DNA from: JAJTZA01 sp041749815
GTDB lineage: Bacteria; Verrucomicrobiota; Verrucomicrobiia; Chthoniobacterales; Terrimicrobiaceae
NCBI GenBank assembly: GCA_041749815.1
Contig: JBGTAR010000117.1
Location: forward strand, 1 to 64,000
DNA length: 64,000 bases
Reading direction: 5' to 3'
Part shown: piece by piece, positions 43,785 to 52,866 of the stretch
Layout of the letters: each line of letters starts with the position of its first letter
How positions within the stretch are numbered: the stretch's first letter is position 1
Position numbers and translations under genes: made by a program
Notes under the pieces: model-generated
The model's input: the letters and a program-made list of their open reading frames with translations, nothing else
Databases searched by the model: none
Told to the model about the DNA's origin: nothing

Positions 43785-44834
43785 ATGGTCGCATCACCGA
43801 AAACCATGAAGCAGATTGCCAAAGACTTGAATTTGAATCGGGTCACGGTTTCTCTTGTGATGAACGGACATGCTAGGGTGCGCGGGGTATCCGAACAGAC
43901 AGAAGCACGCGTAAACGAATATCTTAAAAAAGTCGGTTACGTCGCATCACGTGGGGCGATTGCGCTACGAACAGGAAAGCGCGCCGGGGTGGGGATTTTG
44001 CACAGCGGGCATCTATATACCCACCTGACGCAGGCGTTTAATGCACTGACCAATACGTTTTCCGAATCCCCAAATGGATTGGAAATTGTGGTGCGTCCCT
44101 CAGCAGCAATTCTGGACGGGTTACGGGAAATGGTCTCGCGGGGGGTAGAGCGTATCATTTGGGTACATGGAGGGGGCGTTGCGATCTCTCCTGAAAATCG
44201 TGAAGAAGTGCTCGCTTTGGCGGGTCAACTCCGCACGGTGATCTATAACTTTCGATTTGACCGGAAGGACGAGGACAAAGAATTACTTGCGCATGGATTT
44301 AGCCTAGTAGGAATGAATCGAAGATCTGGCTATTCGCAAATGGCTCGCTTTGTCAAAGGTCTTGGGCATCATCGTATCCTTTTGGGAGATGCTCATGAGG
44401 ATACACCGCTCTCCCTCGACGGACTGCTTCTTGAAGTGATGCAATCCCATGGCTTGGACGCCACCCTGACTCCACCTCTCGCCTCCCCTAGTCCGGTGTT
44501 ATTTGAACGCTCGGTGGAATTGGGGCGCAAAATTGCCAGATCCGTCATAGAGAAACATTTTTCTCTGGTCTGTTTCCGGGATGATGAGGTCGCGGGCATA
44601 GTCACCGCAGAAATGATGTCACGAGGCATCCGCGTACCCGAAGATGTCGCGGTTATCAGCATGGACGGCCATCCTCTTTCTGGAATCTTTCAAGTTCCAT
44701 TAACAACATTCGCCGTGCCAGTGAATCCGATGGTGGCGAAAACAATTGAATTGATCCAAGAGGACGAAAAACCGGGAGCTTTCACATTCCCCTACAAGCT
44801 CATCCGACGGAAATCCCATCAACAAATCCAGTGA
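43785..44834 (+). CDS. LacI-family transcriptional regulator
   Basis: A 349-residue repressor-type protein. The helix-turn-helix at residues about 7-30 reads MKQIAKDLNLNRVTVSLVMN with the following hinge HARVRGVSEQTEARVNEYLK, and the periplasmic-binding-like domain ends with LVCFRDDEVAGIVTAEMMSR and GIRVPEDVAVISMDGHPL. The ATG at 43785 is chosen because the upstream codons of the longer frame (from 43725) include a probable promoter. It is divergent from the PEP-CTERM gene and precedes the aminotransferase-pseudopilin-barrel-GH20 operon, its probable targets. Effector likely a sugar. Confidence 0.87.
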   Translation: MVASPKTMKQIAKDLNLNRVTVSLVMNGHARVRGVSEQTEARVNEYLKKVGYVASRGAIALRTGKRAGVGILHSGHLYTHLTQAFNALTNTFSESPNGLEIVVRPSAAILDGLREMVSRGVERIIWVHGGGVAISPENREEVLALAGQLRTVIYNFRFDRKDEDKELLAHGFSLVGMNRRSGYSQMARFVKGLGHHRILLGDAHEDTPLSLDGLLLEVMQSHGLDATLTPPLASPSPVLFERSVELGRKIARSVIEKHFSLVCFRDDEVAGIVTAEMMSRGIRVPEDVAVISMDGHPLSGIFQVPLTTFAVPVNPMVAKTIELIQEDEKPGAFTFPYKLIRRKSHQQIQ

Positions 44835-45006
44835 GACCAACACCACAGAAAGCATTGCGCCTAATGACCGTCAGATTTTCATAAATAATGATTAACCATC
44901 TAGTCATATTTCCCATTGATTCAATGAGGCTTCGCTCGCAAGCCCCAGTTTCCTTCCAGATGGTGCCACTGCTGACAAACAAAACCACAAACCTTCATAG
45001 ATTTGG

Positions 45007-46305
45007 ATGCCCGGACCTATGAGCCTAATTCTCTCCACAATGAATCCCCACTACAGTTGCCCTCCCCCCCCTCCGCAAAAATACCGTACATCCTTCGAGG
45101 CACCCGAGAGCCAGGTCGAGTTTCCAACTCAGCAACGCCGTTGGGATGACTCGGAGCGTGAACAACTCGCCAAAACAATCGATCAGTCTTCTCTCTTTTA
45201 TTGGAAGGGGCCCCAGACGGCTCTCCTGATCAAGAGATTTCAAATGTATTATCCTCTCGAGTATGTGATGCCATGCTCCTCTGGAACCGCCGCAATTCAC
45301 ATCGCGATTGCCGCGATTGGAACTCAACCTGGGGATGAGATCATCACAAGCCCTATCACCGATGTCGGCACCGTTACAGGTATTCTCTATCAACAAGCTG
45401 TTCCTGTGTTTGCTGACATCGATCCTCATGGTTACGGATTGGATCCTGCAGACGTCCGGCGCAAAATCACCCCTCGCACCAAGGCTATCCTGGCAGTCCA
45501 TCTCGCCGGAAATCCATGCGACCTACGATCATTGCGAGAAATCGCTGACGAACATAACTTGGTCTTGATAGAAGATTGCGCTCAGGCTTGGGGTGCCATG
45601 TACCGTGGGAGACCTGTTGGCACTCTGGGACACATAGGGTGTTATTCGTTTAATGATTTTAAACATATCAGCTGCGGCGACGGTGGGATCGTTGCGTCCA
45701 ATGATGAGAGATTTGGTCCACGACTGCAGAAGTATGGTGACAAGGCCTATGACCGGGAAACCGAAACTCGCAGGCCAGAGTTCCTTGCCCCTAATTACAG
45801 GATTAGTGAACCACAATCAGCAATCGCCGCAGTTCAGATGTTGCGAATGTGGGAGTTGACAGGACGCAATTCAGAATTGGGTATAAGTCTGAGCAGAAAG
45901 TTACAAGGGATCCCTGGGGTGCAAACCCCTCGGGTTGACAAATCAGATCGTTGCACATTCTGGTTTTACATGTTCCGACTGAATTTTCATGAACTTTCAT
46001 GTGATCGTGAGGCCTTTGTTGAAGCGCTACACGCAGAAGGCATACCAGCAAAAGGCGGGTATATTTCCGTTCCCATATACAAATACCCACTATTTCAAAA
46101 TCATAATTTTTTTGGAGGCAGGTGGCCGGTTAAAGAGCTTGGATTAACATCAATGGATTACACCATGGTTTCTTGCCCGGAGTCAGAAATTCTTCTAAGC
46201 GATGCCGTAACAACGCCAATTCATAAATCGATGGACGAACGCTATATTGAAGAAGTTGCAAGAGCAGTTCGGTATGTAGCCGAGTATTACGCCAAAAATC
46301 TATGA
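45007..46305 (+). CDS. DegT/DnrJ/EryC1/StrS-family PLP aminotransferase
   Basis: A 432-residue PLP enzyme of the sugar-aminotransferase class. Signatures are MPCSSGTAAIHIAIAAIG, DEIITSPITDVGTV, the PLP aspartate region VLIEDCAQAWGA, and the Schiff-base lysine in SFNDFKHISCGDGG. These enzymes normally make amino sugars on nucleotides, or, in some catabolic loci, act with dehydrogenases on inositol-like compounds. No nucleotide-sugar genes are nearby, so a catabolic or modifying role is possible. The start may be a few codons downstream (45019 or 45040). Its stop overlaps the pseudopilin start by 4 bp. Confidence 0.85.
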   Translation: MPGPMSLILSTMNPHYSCPPPPPQKYRTSFEAPESQVEFPTQQRRWDDSEREQLAKTIDQSSLFYWKGPQTALLIKRFQMYYPLEYVMPCSSGTAAIHIAIAAIGTQPGDEIITSPITDVGTVTGILYQQAVPVFADIDPHGYGLDPADVRRKITPRTKAILAVHLAGNPCDLRSLREIADEHNLVLIEDCAQAWGAMYRGRPVGTLGHIGCYSFNDFKHISCGDGGIVASNDERFGPRLQKYGDKAYDRETETRRPEFLAPNYRISEPQSAIAAVQMLRMWELTGRNSELGISLSRKLQGIPGVQTPRVDKSDRCTFWFYMFRLNFHELSCDREAFVEALHAEGIPAKGGYISVPIYKYPLFQNHNFFGGRWPVKELGLTSMDYTMVSCPESEILLSDAVTTPIHKSMDERYIEEVARAVRYVAEYYAKNL

Positions 46306-46931
46306 CCATCATATACTCCATAAAATCAAATCCTGTAGACTCCGACAATCGAGGCTTTACCTTGACAGAGCTTTTAGTGGCTATCGCCATCATTGCTATC
46401 CTTGCAGCCCTGCTTTCAGTTTCAGTTAAATCGATAAGGGAGAGGGGAAATGAGAGTGTTTGCGTGGGAAATCTCAGACAGATCGGCGTTGCTAACAAGC
46501 TGTATCTTCAGGATAACTCGCAAACCTTCCCGAATGGCGTAAGCGACAAGTGGTTCAACGACTTGGCACCATATCTCTACGACAGCCAGAATCCGCTGCT
46601 AGCAAAACAGCTTAAATGCCCTTCCCAAACCGCTAGTGACATATGGTACGACTTCCTCGGTTATTCGTACAACATGGACCTTTCCCTCTACGTCAAAAAT
46701 GCAGCCCCTCTTTATGGGAAGGAGAGTTCCAAGATTCTCTGCTGGGATGGGAGCTTTGTCCATAACGGGATATGGTGGGGCGGATGGGCCGGCATTCCTC
46801 AATACACACCGAAACGGCACAATGGCGGGTTCAATGCCGTCATGCTTGATGGCCATGTGGAAAAATTCAAGCACAACGATATGAACACAAAAAATTGGCG
46901 GGTTTATCCGTATGATTACCCCGATTTTTAG
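46302..46931 (+). CDS. Pseudopilin, second, coupled to the aminotransferase
   Basis: A 209-residue protein with the prepilin cleavage motif RGFTLTELLVAIAIIAILAAL, here with the usual glycine before Phe. The body contains VCVGNLRQIGVANKLYLQD and the C-terminus the H-x9-D-G signature (H in KRHNGG, DG in MLDGHVEKF). Coupled by an ATGA overlap to the aminotransferase gene upstream and followed at 50 bp by the exported barrel-protein gene. No pilin assembly genes are present in the window, so it depends on a secretion machinery elsewhere. Confidence 0.82.
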   Translation: MTIIYSIKSNPVDSDNRGFTLTELLVAIAIIAILAALLSVSVKSIRERGNESVCVGNLRQIGVANKLYLQDNSQTFPNGVSDKWFNDLAPYLYDSQNPLLAKQLKCPSQTASDIWYDFLGYSYNMDLSLYVKNAAPLYGKESSKILCWDGSFVHNGIWWGGWAGIPQYTPKRHNGGFNAVMLDGHVEKFKHNDMNTKNWRVYPYDYPDF

Positions 46932-46981
46932 CACCTTATCTACAAGTTGCCAGCTCGGTTTGAAAAACATGTTATGACACT

Positions 46982-48700
46982 ATGAACCTGAAACTAGATT
47001 TGTTGAGGGAATGTCTGCTGCTCTCGGCGGTTCTTATACTGATTCATCAGTCGGCTGCAATCGCACAAACCACCTTTTCCGTAAAAATGGACAAGGCGGA
47101 CAGATCATTCAGCGCTCTCCGCTATATGGATGCCGTCTATTTTGACGATCCAAAATCGACTAAAATCAATGGTGAGGATGCAGTCGCTATCAATCTCCAT
47201 GCTGTAAATCCAAGTCTTATTCTTTTACTCGGCTACTGGGGCGAGCCCGAAATTTCCGACGATATGGTTCTTTATGTCGAATATGCTTTTAAAAACACAG
47301 TAGAAAATCCTGAGCTGGCCATAGAACTGCTGGTCAAAGATGGGATAGATGAACAACAAAAGGGCGACGGTCGGCCCTGTGGTCGTTATATCGTAGAAAC
47401 AGAAACAAAAGATGAAGAATGGTTCTGCGCTGAGGTGGACATCACGCAGCTCGGTTCCCAAGTCGGAGAAACATTGACGCGAGTATTTCTCTATCCCAAA
47501 ACTGAGGGCGGACAAGGGCAATTTCTTGTACGACAACTGGCAGTTTGTCCTAGAGGGACATTTGTAGGGTCCGGATCTGCCAAACCCGATATCACCAAGA
47601 CCGACGCCACTGCGAAAGGAGGAATCAAGCATCTGGCGGTCCATCCAAAAACCTTGTGGTATACCGATGAAGATGCCTTCTTTTCCGAGGAAGCAGTTCG
47701 TGAAGTAGCGGACCATGGTTACAATATTCTCGGTTGCCCGGTACATCCTCCAAGTGCTCCTCCCGAAAAGTGGCAGGCCGATTATGAGATGTATCGGGAA
47801 ACGGCTGATCGCATCGCAGGGTTTCAAAATATCAGGCTTAAAATCATGATGCCGATGTGTGTGACAGTGGACGCAGATTTTCCTTACTCCAAATTGATAG
47901 AGGCTTCGGGAAAAGAGCGGATGGTTCCTTGTCCCGCCGATGAAAAATATTGGCAGGAAAGAATCATTCCTTGTCTCCGGGGCTACGCCGAACTATCAAC
48001 CGATATTCCAACATTTGCTCTGATGGTGGATTGGGAAATATACGAGAGCGTTGGCAATTCATATAGTTTGTGCTATTGCGACTCCTGCTGGAAAGCATTT
48101 CAAAGCGGCTCAAGTCATGCAGCCCCGGATGACCTGCCCGCTGCTGAACGGCATCAGTGGGTGTGGAATAATGATCTCGAGGAATCCTACCAGAAGACGT
48201 TCTACGGTCGGATCGAGAAGCTGGCAAGAGACCTTAGAAATTCTATTGATGAAATCAACCCCACGCTCTCCTTCTGGACCTTGCCCGGAGTTTTCATTGG
48301 GAATCCCTTCTGGGAGCCCTTTATCAAGGGTGTTGCTACAAAGGCAGCTCCAGTCGTTGTCAGTAACGAATACACATATGGCAAACCTGCTGACGCAGCC
48401 ACGGACGAAGCAGGTATCGAGGCAAACGTAAAAACATGCATTGAAGATCAAAGGAAACTAACAAAGATAGGGGTCCCGTTTTTATATCTGGCTGCCACTT
48501 ATAATGATTGGGGTTCTGCCGATTATCATGGTCGCGCCGCTGTGAGAATGGCTGCGGTCAGCGACGGTCTTTGGTTCTTCGAAGATGTTGGGCCCTATGG
48601 GGAAGGAGGGAATATGGATCGAAATGAACTTTGGCAAGCATACAAGGATGCCAATGAGAAAATTATTCTGGATGCTCTTCCTGAAAAGAGCCGACAGTAA
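46982..48700 (+). CDS. Exported TIM-barrel protein, second, D-x-E motif
   Basis: A 572-residue protein with a signal peptide (LLLSAVLILIHQSAAIA). An N-terminal beta-domain to about residue 195 is followed by a barrel-like region: LWYTDEDAFFSEEAVREV, FALMVDWEIYESVGN, CYCDSCWKAF with a C-x-C-x-x-C cluster that may bind metal, and SFWTLPGVFIGNPFWEPF. The D-x-E motif and layout recall the protein at 41007-42587. No known GH family recognised. In an operon with the aminotransferase, pseudopilin and GH20 genes. Confidence 0.55.
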   Translation: MNLKLDLLRECLLLSAVLILIHQSAAIAQTTFSVKMDKADRSFSALRYMDAVYFDDPKSTKINGEDAVAINLHAVNPSLILLLGYWGEPEISDDMVLYVEYAFKNTVENPELAIELLVKDGIDEQQKGDGRPCGRYIVETETKDEEWFCAEVDITQLGSQVGETLTRVFLYPKTEGGQGQFLVRQLAVCPRGTFVGSGSAKPDITKTDATAKGGIKHLAVHPKTLWYTDEDAFFSEEAVREVADHGYNILGCPVHPPSAPPEKWQADYEMYRETADRIAGFQNIRLKIMMPMCVTVDADFPYSKLIEASGKERMVPCPADEKYWQERIIPCLRGYAELSTDIPTFALMVDWEIYESVGNSYSLCYCDSCWKAFQSGSSHAAPDDLPAAERHQWVWNNDLEESYQKTFYGRIEKLARDLRNSIDEINPTLSFWTLPGVFIGNPFWEPFIKGVATKAAPVVVSNEYTYGKPADAATDEAGIEANVKTCIEDQRKLTKIGVPFLYLAATYNDWGSADYHGRAAVRMAAVSDGLWFFEDVGPYGEGGNMDRNELWQAYKDANEKIILDALPEKSRQ

Positions 48701-48735
48701 ATTGGTAAACGGCAAAGCCGCACAATCTTTTGACG

Positions 48736-50619
48736 ATGAGAACCTTTTATGTGGATTTAGATCGCTCCCCCCTTGAATTAAGGCAGGGAATTGAACATCT
48801 CTCGAGGAAACTAAATCTCGCTTTCTCGGAAAAACAATCTCCCGAGATTGTGTTTTGTCCTGGCGGAGAGGGAGTTTCTGTTTCTGAAGCGCAGGGTACA
48901 ATTTCAATTTCTTATAATGAACCCAATGATGCATTTCGCGGGCTCGGATTATTGAATGCGACGGAAGGCTACAGCTGGAAGAATATAAAAATCAACCAGA
49001 AGCGTCACATGCGTAAAACGTGGGTAATGTATGATGCTTCAAGGAACGCTGTATTAAATGGTCAAAGCGTCAAAGAGTGGCTCTCGTTTCTTGCCCTTGC
49101 AGGAATCAACGGCCTAATGTTCTATACCGAGGACACCTATCGTGTTCCTGACGAACCGCTCTTTGGCTATATGCGAGGCGGATACTCGGAGTCTGAGATG
49201 ATTGAATTTGATGACTATGCCCATTCTCTAGGCATCGAGTTGGTCCCCTGCATTCAAACCTTGGCGCACATGCAGCGCGTTTTGCGATATGAAGCTTATG
49301 AATCCCTCAGAGATACTCCTTCCGTCATGCTTTGTGGAGAAGATCAAACCTATGCGTTTGTCGAAAAACTCATCAAGGCGGCATCTGGTCCGTTGCGGTC
49401 GCGACGTATCCATATAGGAATGGATGAAGCTTGGGATCTGGGGAGAGGGAAATATCTCGATATCAACGGAAAAATGCCGGGCTTTGAGATCATCTCCGAC
49501 CATCTTGAGAGGGTTCTTTCTATCGTCCATTCCTTGGGGCTCAGGCCGATGATGTGGGGTGATATGTATTTTCGTGTCTTGTCACCCACCCACGATTACT
49601 TCGACACGTCCATCCAAATTGGAGAAAAAACGAAGAGTAAGATTCCAAAGGACGTTGATCTCATTTACTGGGATTATTACCATCAGGATCGTGCTATCTA
49701 CGATGGCATGATCGGCAAGTATTCCGAGATGGGCAAAGCCCCAATCTTTGCGCCGGGAATATGGAGTTGGAACCGATTCTGGCCTGCGTATTCTTATGCT
49801 GAATCGACAATGTTTACCGGCATAAAAAACTGCCTGCAGCATGGTGTTCCAGAGGTGCTGGTGACGATGTGGGGAGATGATGGTACTGAGTGCGACATGT
49901 TCGCAGCCCTGCCTTTGCTACAATTGGCATCCGATATGGTTTTTAACGGGGAGCTTTGTCACGAAACAACACGAAAAAATCTGCAAGGAAATCTGGGAAT
50001 TTCGTTTGATGACTGGGCATTGGGGCAATCCATTGACCGACCTCCTTTTCTCCCTCCCGACGGAATTTCCAACGTTTCGAAATGTCTTTTATGGGAAGAC
50101 CCGCTCCATGGCCTTTTTCAGCCACAACTGGACGGGCATCGCTTAAATGATTTTTATGCAAATCTTGCGAGCTCCTTTGAAATCTTGATCGAAAAACCGG
50201 AAAATGATCGCTTACGCCTTCCTTTCCTTGTATCCAAGGTTCTCTCAAGCAAGGCTGATTTGCCGTCTGAAATTCTTCAGGCTTACAGGAGCCGTGACCG
50301 GTCCGAATTGGAAAGAATTTGCACTTCTGTTCTCCCTAATCTTATAGAGAGCGTTCGCGACTTGAATCGCTATCACCGTCAGCTCTGGCATTCGAACTAT
50401 AAATCTTTTGGGTGGGAGGTTCTTGAGCGCCGCTACGGGGGACTGCTTGGTTCGTTTGAAAATTTGATTTTTCGACTGGACGCCTACCTCTCAGGCACGG
50501 AGCAATACTTGACTGAGCTTGATGAAGCTCGCACAAAAATGTATGACTTTGGGAATGGCAAATCACAAATTCTCTGCCACTGGCAGGTCGTAAGTACCGG
50601 TGAAATTAATCATGGTTGA
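48736..50619 (+). CDS. GH20-like beta-N-acetylhexosaminidase, cytoplasmic
   Basis: A 627-residue GH20-type enzyme that would release terminal N-acetyl-hexosamine by substrate-assisted catalysis. The N-terminal GH20b-like domain is residues 1-90; then KTWVMYDASRNAV, INGLMFYTEDTY, ELVPCIQTLAHMQ and the catalytic pair D230-E231 in HIGMDEAWDLGRG. The C-terminal approximately 180 residues are helical. The ATG at 48736 is preferred over the TTG at 48730. No signal peptide, so hydrolysis is intracellular; product could feed the NagA-like and NagB-like enzymes at 59-61 kb. Confidence 0.84.
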   Translation: MRTFYVDLDRSPLELRQGIEHLSRKLNLAFSEKQSPEIVFCPGGEGVSVSEAQGTISISYNEPNDAFRGLGLLNATEGYSWKNIKINQKRHMRKTWVMYDASRNAVLNGQSVKEWLSFLALAGINGLMFYTEDTYRVPDEPLFGYMRGGYSESEMIEFDDYAHSLGIELVPCIQTLAHMQRVLRYEAYESLRDTPSVMLCGEDQTYAFVEKLIKAASGPLRSRRIHIGMDEAWDLGRGKYLDINGKMPGFEIISDHLERVLSIVHSLGLRPMMWGDMYFRVLSPTHDYFDTSIQIGEKTKSKIPKDVDLIYWDYYHQDRAIYDGMIGKYSEMGKAPIFAPGIWSWNRFWPAYSYAESTMFTGIKNCLQHGVPEVLVTMWGDDGTECDMFAALPLLQLASDMVFNGELCHETTRKNLQGNLGISFDDWALGQSIDRPPFLPPDGISNVSKCLLWEDPLHGLFQPQLDGHRLNDFYANLASSFEILIEKPENDRLRLPFLVSKVLSSKADLPSEILQAYRSRDRSELERICTSVLPNLIESVRDLNRYHRQLWHSNYKSFGWEVLERRYGGLLGSFENLIFRLDAYLSGTEQYLTELDEARTKMYDFGNGKSQILCHWQVVSTGEINHG

Positions 50620-50722
50620 AATCCGACACTCGGACTTCATTTCCCTGTTCGGAATAAACCAGAGTTCTGCATTACGTATTGTCGTACCCGCAATGATTCT
50701 TAACCAAGCACACCGTAGGTGC

Positions 50723-51769
50723 TTAAGGCAGATGGAGTGACCACACATCGTTGTGCAATTCTTTGCCGTCAAAACCCCCCATGATCCAAATCTTGTCGTC
50801 CTGCACGTAAGCTGACATTTCATGCCTCGGACCCCAGATGACATCAAATGATGCTTGTGTCCAGGTGGCCCCGTCAGTGGAAGTCCAAACGTCGTTGAGA
50901 TTGCCCTTCCCGTCCTTCAACGTATAACCGCCCAGCAGCCACATCTTGTCGCGATAAACCACGGCGGAAGCCCAAATTCGTGGGAGCCAAGGAGCCTCGG
51001 AGGTTTCTTTCCGCCAATTCACCCCATCGGAGGAGGACCAAACGTCATTAAACTCCTGAGGTTGGGGTTGGTAGTTCCCACCTCCAAAAATATAAATTCG
51101 GCCATTGTAGGATAGTGCGTTATGAAAGGCTCGGGGTGCCCAACCGGCATCTGATGTGGCCTGTATCCATTTCTGACCATCTTCGGAATACCAAACATCA
51201 TTACGCAAATGTTGAGGCGTCCCGTCAAGGTAGCGTTCCAAGCCGCCTAGAACCCACATTTTGCCGTCGTGTTCGACAATTCCAGCGGCCAACCGCGGGC
51301 TCCAGCCAGCAGGTCCTTCGTTCGTCCACTCAACTCCATCGGTGGAAGACCAAACCAAGTTGCTTGCCGTCGCGTTAGGCAAACGGCCTAAATCATATCC
51401 GCCCATCATCCACATGCGATTTTTGAATGTGATACTCATGGGCAAGTCGCTGTGCGCCCAAGGCGCCTCGGGCTGCACTTCAGTCCATGTCATCCCGTCA
51501 GCCGATGTCCAAACGTCCTGCAAGGCAGGCACGTGCGAACTGATCCAGCCCCCAAAAATCCAGAGTTTGCCATCATAAACCGTCTCCCCCGCCGAATCCC
51601 GTCCGCACCACGATGCGTTGCCTACGGGAACCCAATTTGCCTTCCCCGAAGCCAAAGCGCCGGGGGTTGTTTCTCCCATAGTTTCAGCGCGTAATGGGGC
51701 GAAGACAAGGAGGCTTAATGAAAAAAGAGTCAGGGTCAGACAAAACCAGCGGGATTCTAATAAAAACAC
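50723..51769 (-). CDS. Exported Kelch-repeat beta-propeller protein
   Basis: A 348-residue protein starting at a GTG (51769), with a signal peptide (FCLTLTLFSLSLLVFAPLRA) and about six Kelch-like blades: LWIFGGWISSHVPA, MWMMGGYDLGRLPN, MWVLGGLERYLDG, IYIFGGGNYQPQP, MWLLGGYTLKDG and IWIMGGFDGKELH, each followed by a VWSS-or-VWTS/DG/W segment. It is a paralogue of the propeller at 39927-40913, but exported. It is convergent with the GH20 gene. A receptor or glycan-binding role is plausible but not shown. Confidence 0.72.
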   Translation of the reverse strand: MFLLESRWFCLTLTLFSLSLLVFAPLRAETMGETTPGALASGKANWVPVGNASWCGRDSAGETVYDGKLWIFGGWISSHVPALQDVWTSADGMTWTEVQPEAPWAHSDLPMSITFKNRMWMMGGYDLGRLPNATASNLVWSSTDGVEWTNEGPAGWSPRLAAGIVEHDGKMWVLGGLERYLDGTPQHLRNDVWYSEDGQKWIQATSDAGWAPRAFHNALSYNGRIYIFGGGNYQPQPQEFNDVWSSSDGVNWRKETSEAPWLPRIWASAVVYRDKMWLLGGYTLKDGKGNLNDVWTSTDGATWTQASFDVIWGPRHEMSAYVQDDKIWIMGGFDGKELHNDVWSLHLP

Positions 51770-51940
51770 TCTGGAACGTTATCATCGCAATCCGATTTGA
51801 ATAGCTTTTACTTTTGGTGCTGAGCAAAAAACCATCAATCACATACCACGGGGATCGTCTCATTCTTAACGTCGAGAAAGAGGATGTGGCAATTCAAGAA
51901 CAAGCAACATGTGGCTGGAGTTAATATCTTGGAAGCTTTG

Positions 51941-52747
51941 CTAGAATGGGTTCACTTTGCAGCGTTTCCGATATTCTCCCGGCGGCATTCCGATTTTTCG
52001 GGCAAACCATTTCGTAAAAAAGTAGGGGTCCGCAAATCCCAATTCGTCTGCGATGGTGGAAATCTTGTAATTAGTGCCCCTGAGGTACTCTTCCGCTTTG
52101 GCCAGACGAAGACCAAGCCAATACGCTTTCGGCGATAGTCCACGGGATTTCCGGAAACGTCGGTTCATTTGGCTGACACTTAAATGAGTTGCAGCAGCAA
52201 GCGCGCTTGCATCAAAGTCTTTGCCTAGGTTCTCAATTCGCTTTGCCAAAACCGTCATGGAGTGATCCTCCGAAGGGCTATGAGGAACGGTCTTTGAAAA
52301 AACCATCCAATATTTTGCAATTAACGGTAGAACCACCGCTCCCCAGCGGAGAGTGTAGGCCGGATCGGCTTGTGAAAGTTGGAACGCATTTATCAAACTG
52401 GCCTTAATGCGTCGGAATTCTTCAGGATAGAATATCACCGGCAAATTGTAGCAGGCATCAATGGGGTGCCCGCTTGAAAGCGTGAGACTGTAGTGAATAT
52501 TGAGCATCTCCCAAGGTATCCCGGCGATCTTCGTAAAGGTCCCCAGGGTGAAGGGAGGCAAAGCAATAACCGACCCCGGGGTGGCCTCATACATTTTACC
52601 GCCAAGCTGCAGCCAGCCCTGGCCGCGCAGAGTGTGAACCAGATGATGGTCACAGTTATATTGAGGCACGGACAGCCTTTGCTCGCTGCCATGTCGAACC
52701 GACAGCAACGAAATCAGATCAAAGCGTAAAATGGGAGGTGGTGGCAT
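51941..52747 (-). CDS. AraC-family transcriptional regulator
   Basis: A 268-residue regulator with an N-terminal cupin-type sensor (YNCDHHLVHTLRGQGWLQLG) and a C-terminal double helix-turn-helix: DASALAAATHLSVSQMNRRF, then RKSRGLSPKAYWLGLRLAKA and IADELGFADPYFFTKWFARK, the usual second-helix signature, ending GMPPGEYRK. The ATG at 52747 is taken rather than the TTG at 52762. Divergent from the tandem amidohydrolase operon, which it probably activates in response to a sugar. Confidence 0.88.
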   Translation of the reverse strand: MPPPPILRFDLISLLSVRHGSEQRLSVPQYNCDHHLVHTLRGQGWLQLGGKMYEATPGSVIALPPFTLGTFTKIAGIPWEMLNIHYSLTLSSGHPIDACYNLPVIFYPEEFRRIKASLINAFQLSQADPAYTLRWGAVVLPLIAKYWMVFSKTVPHSPSEDHSMTVLAKRIENLGKDFDASALAAATHLSVSQMNRRFRKSRGLSPKAYWLGLRLAKAEEYLRGTNYKISTIADELGFADPYFFTKWFARKIGMPPGEYRKRCKVNPF

Positions 52748-52838
52748 GCGTGAAAACAACAAATGGATGCGCTTCTACTCCATTGTAAAGAAGCTATTCT
52801 CCATGTAGGAGTGTTTTATCAGCCACCAGTTTCGGCAA

Positions 52839-52846
52839 CGACGTCG
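52839..52846. promoter_or_regulatory. CGACGTCG palindrome before amidohydrolase operon
   Basis: A perfect 8-bp palindrome 20 bp before the ATG at 52867, overlapping the position where an operator could block or help transcription. AGGAG at 52852-52856 is the ribosome binding site. The role of the palindrome is conjecture. Confidence 0.3.
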
Positions 52847-52866
52847 CAAACAGGAGTGCAGATACT

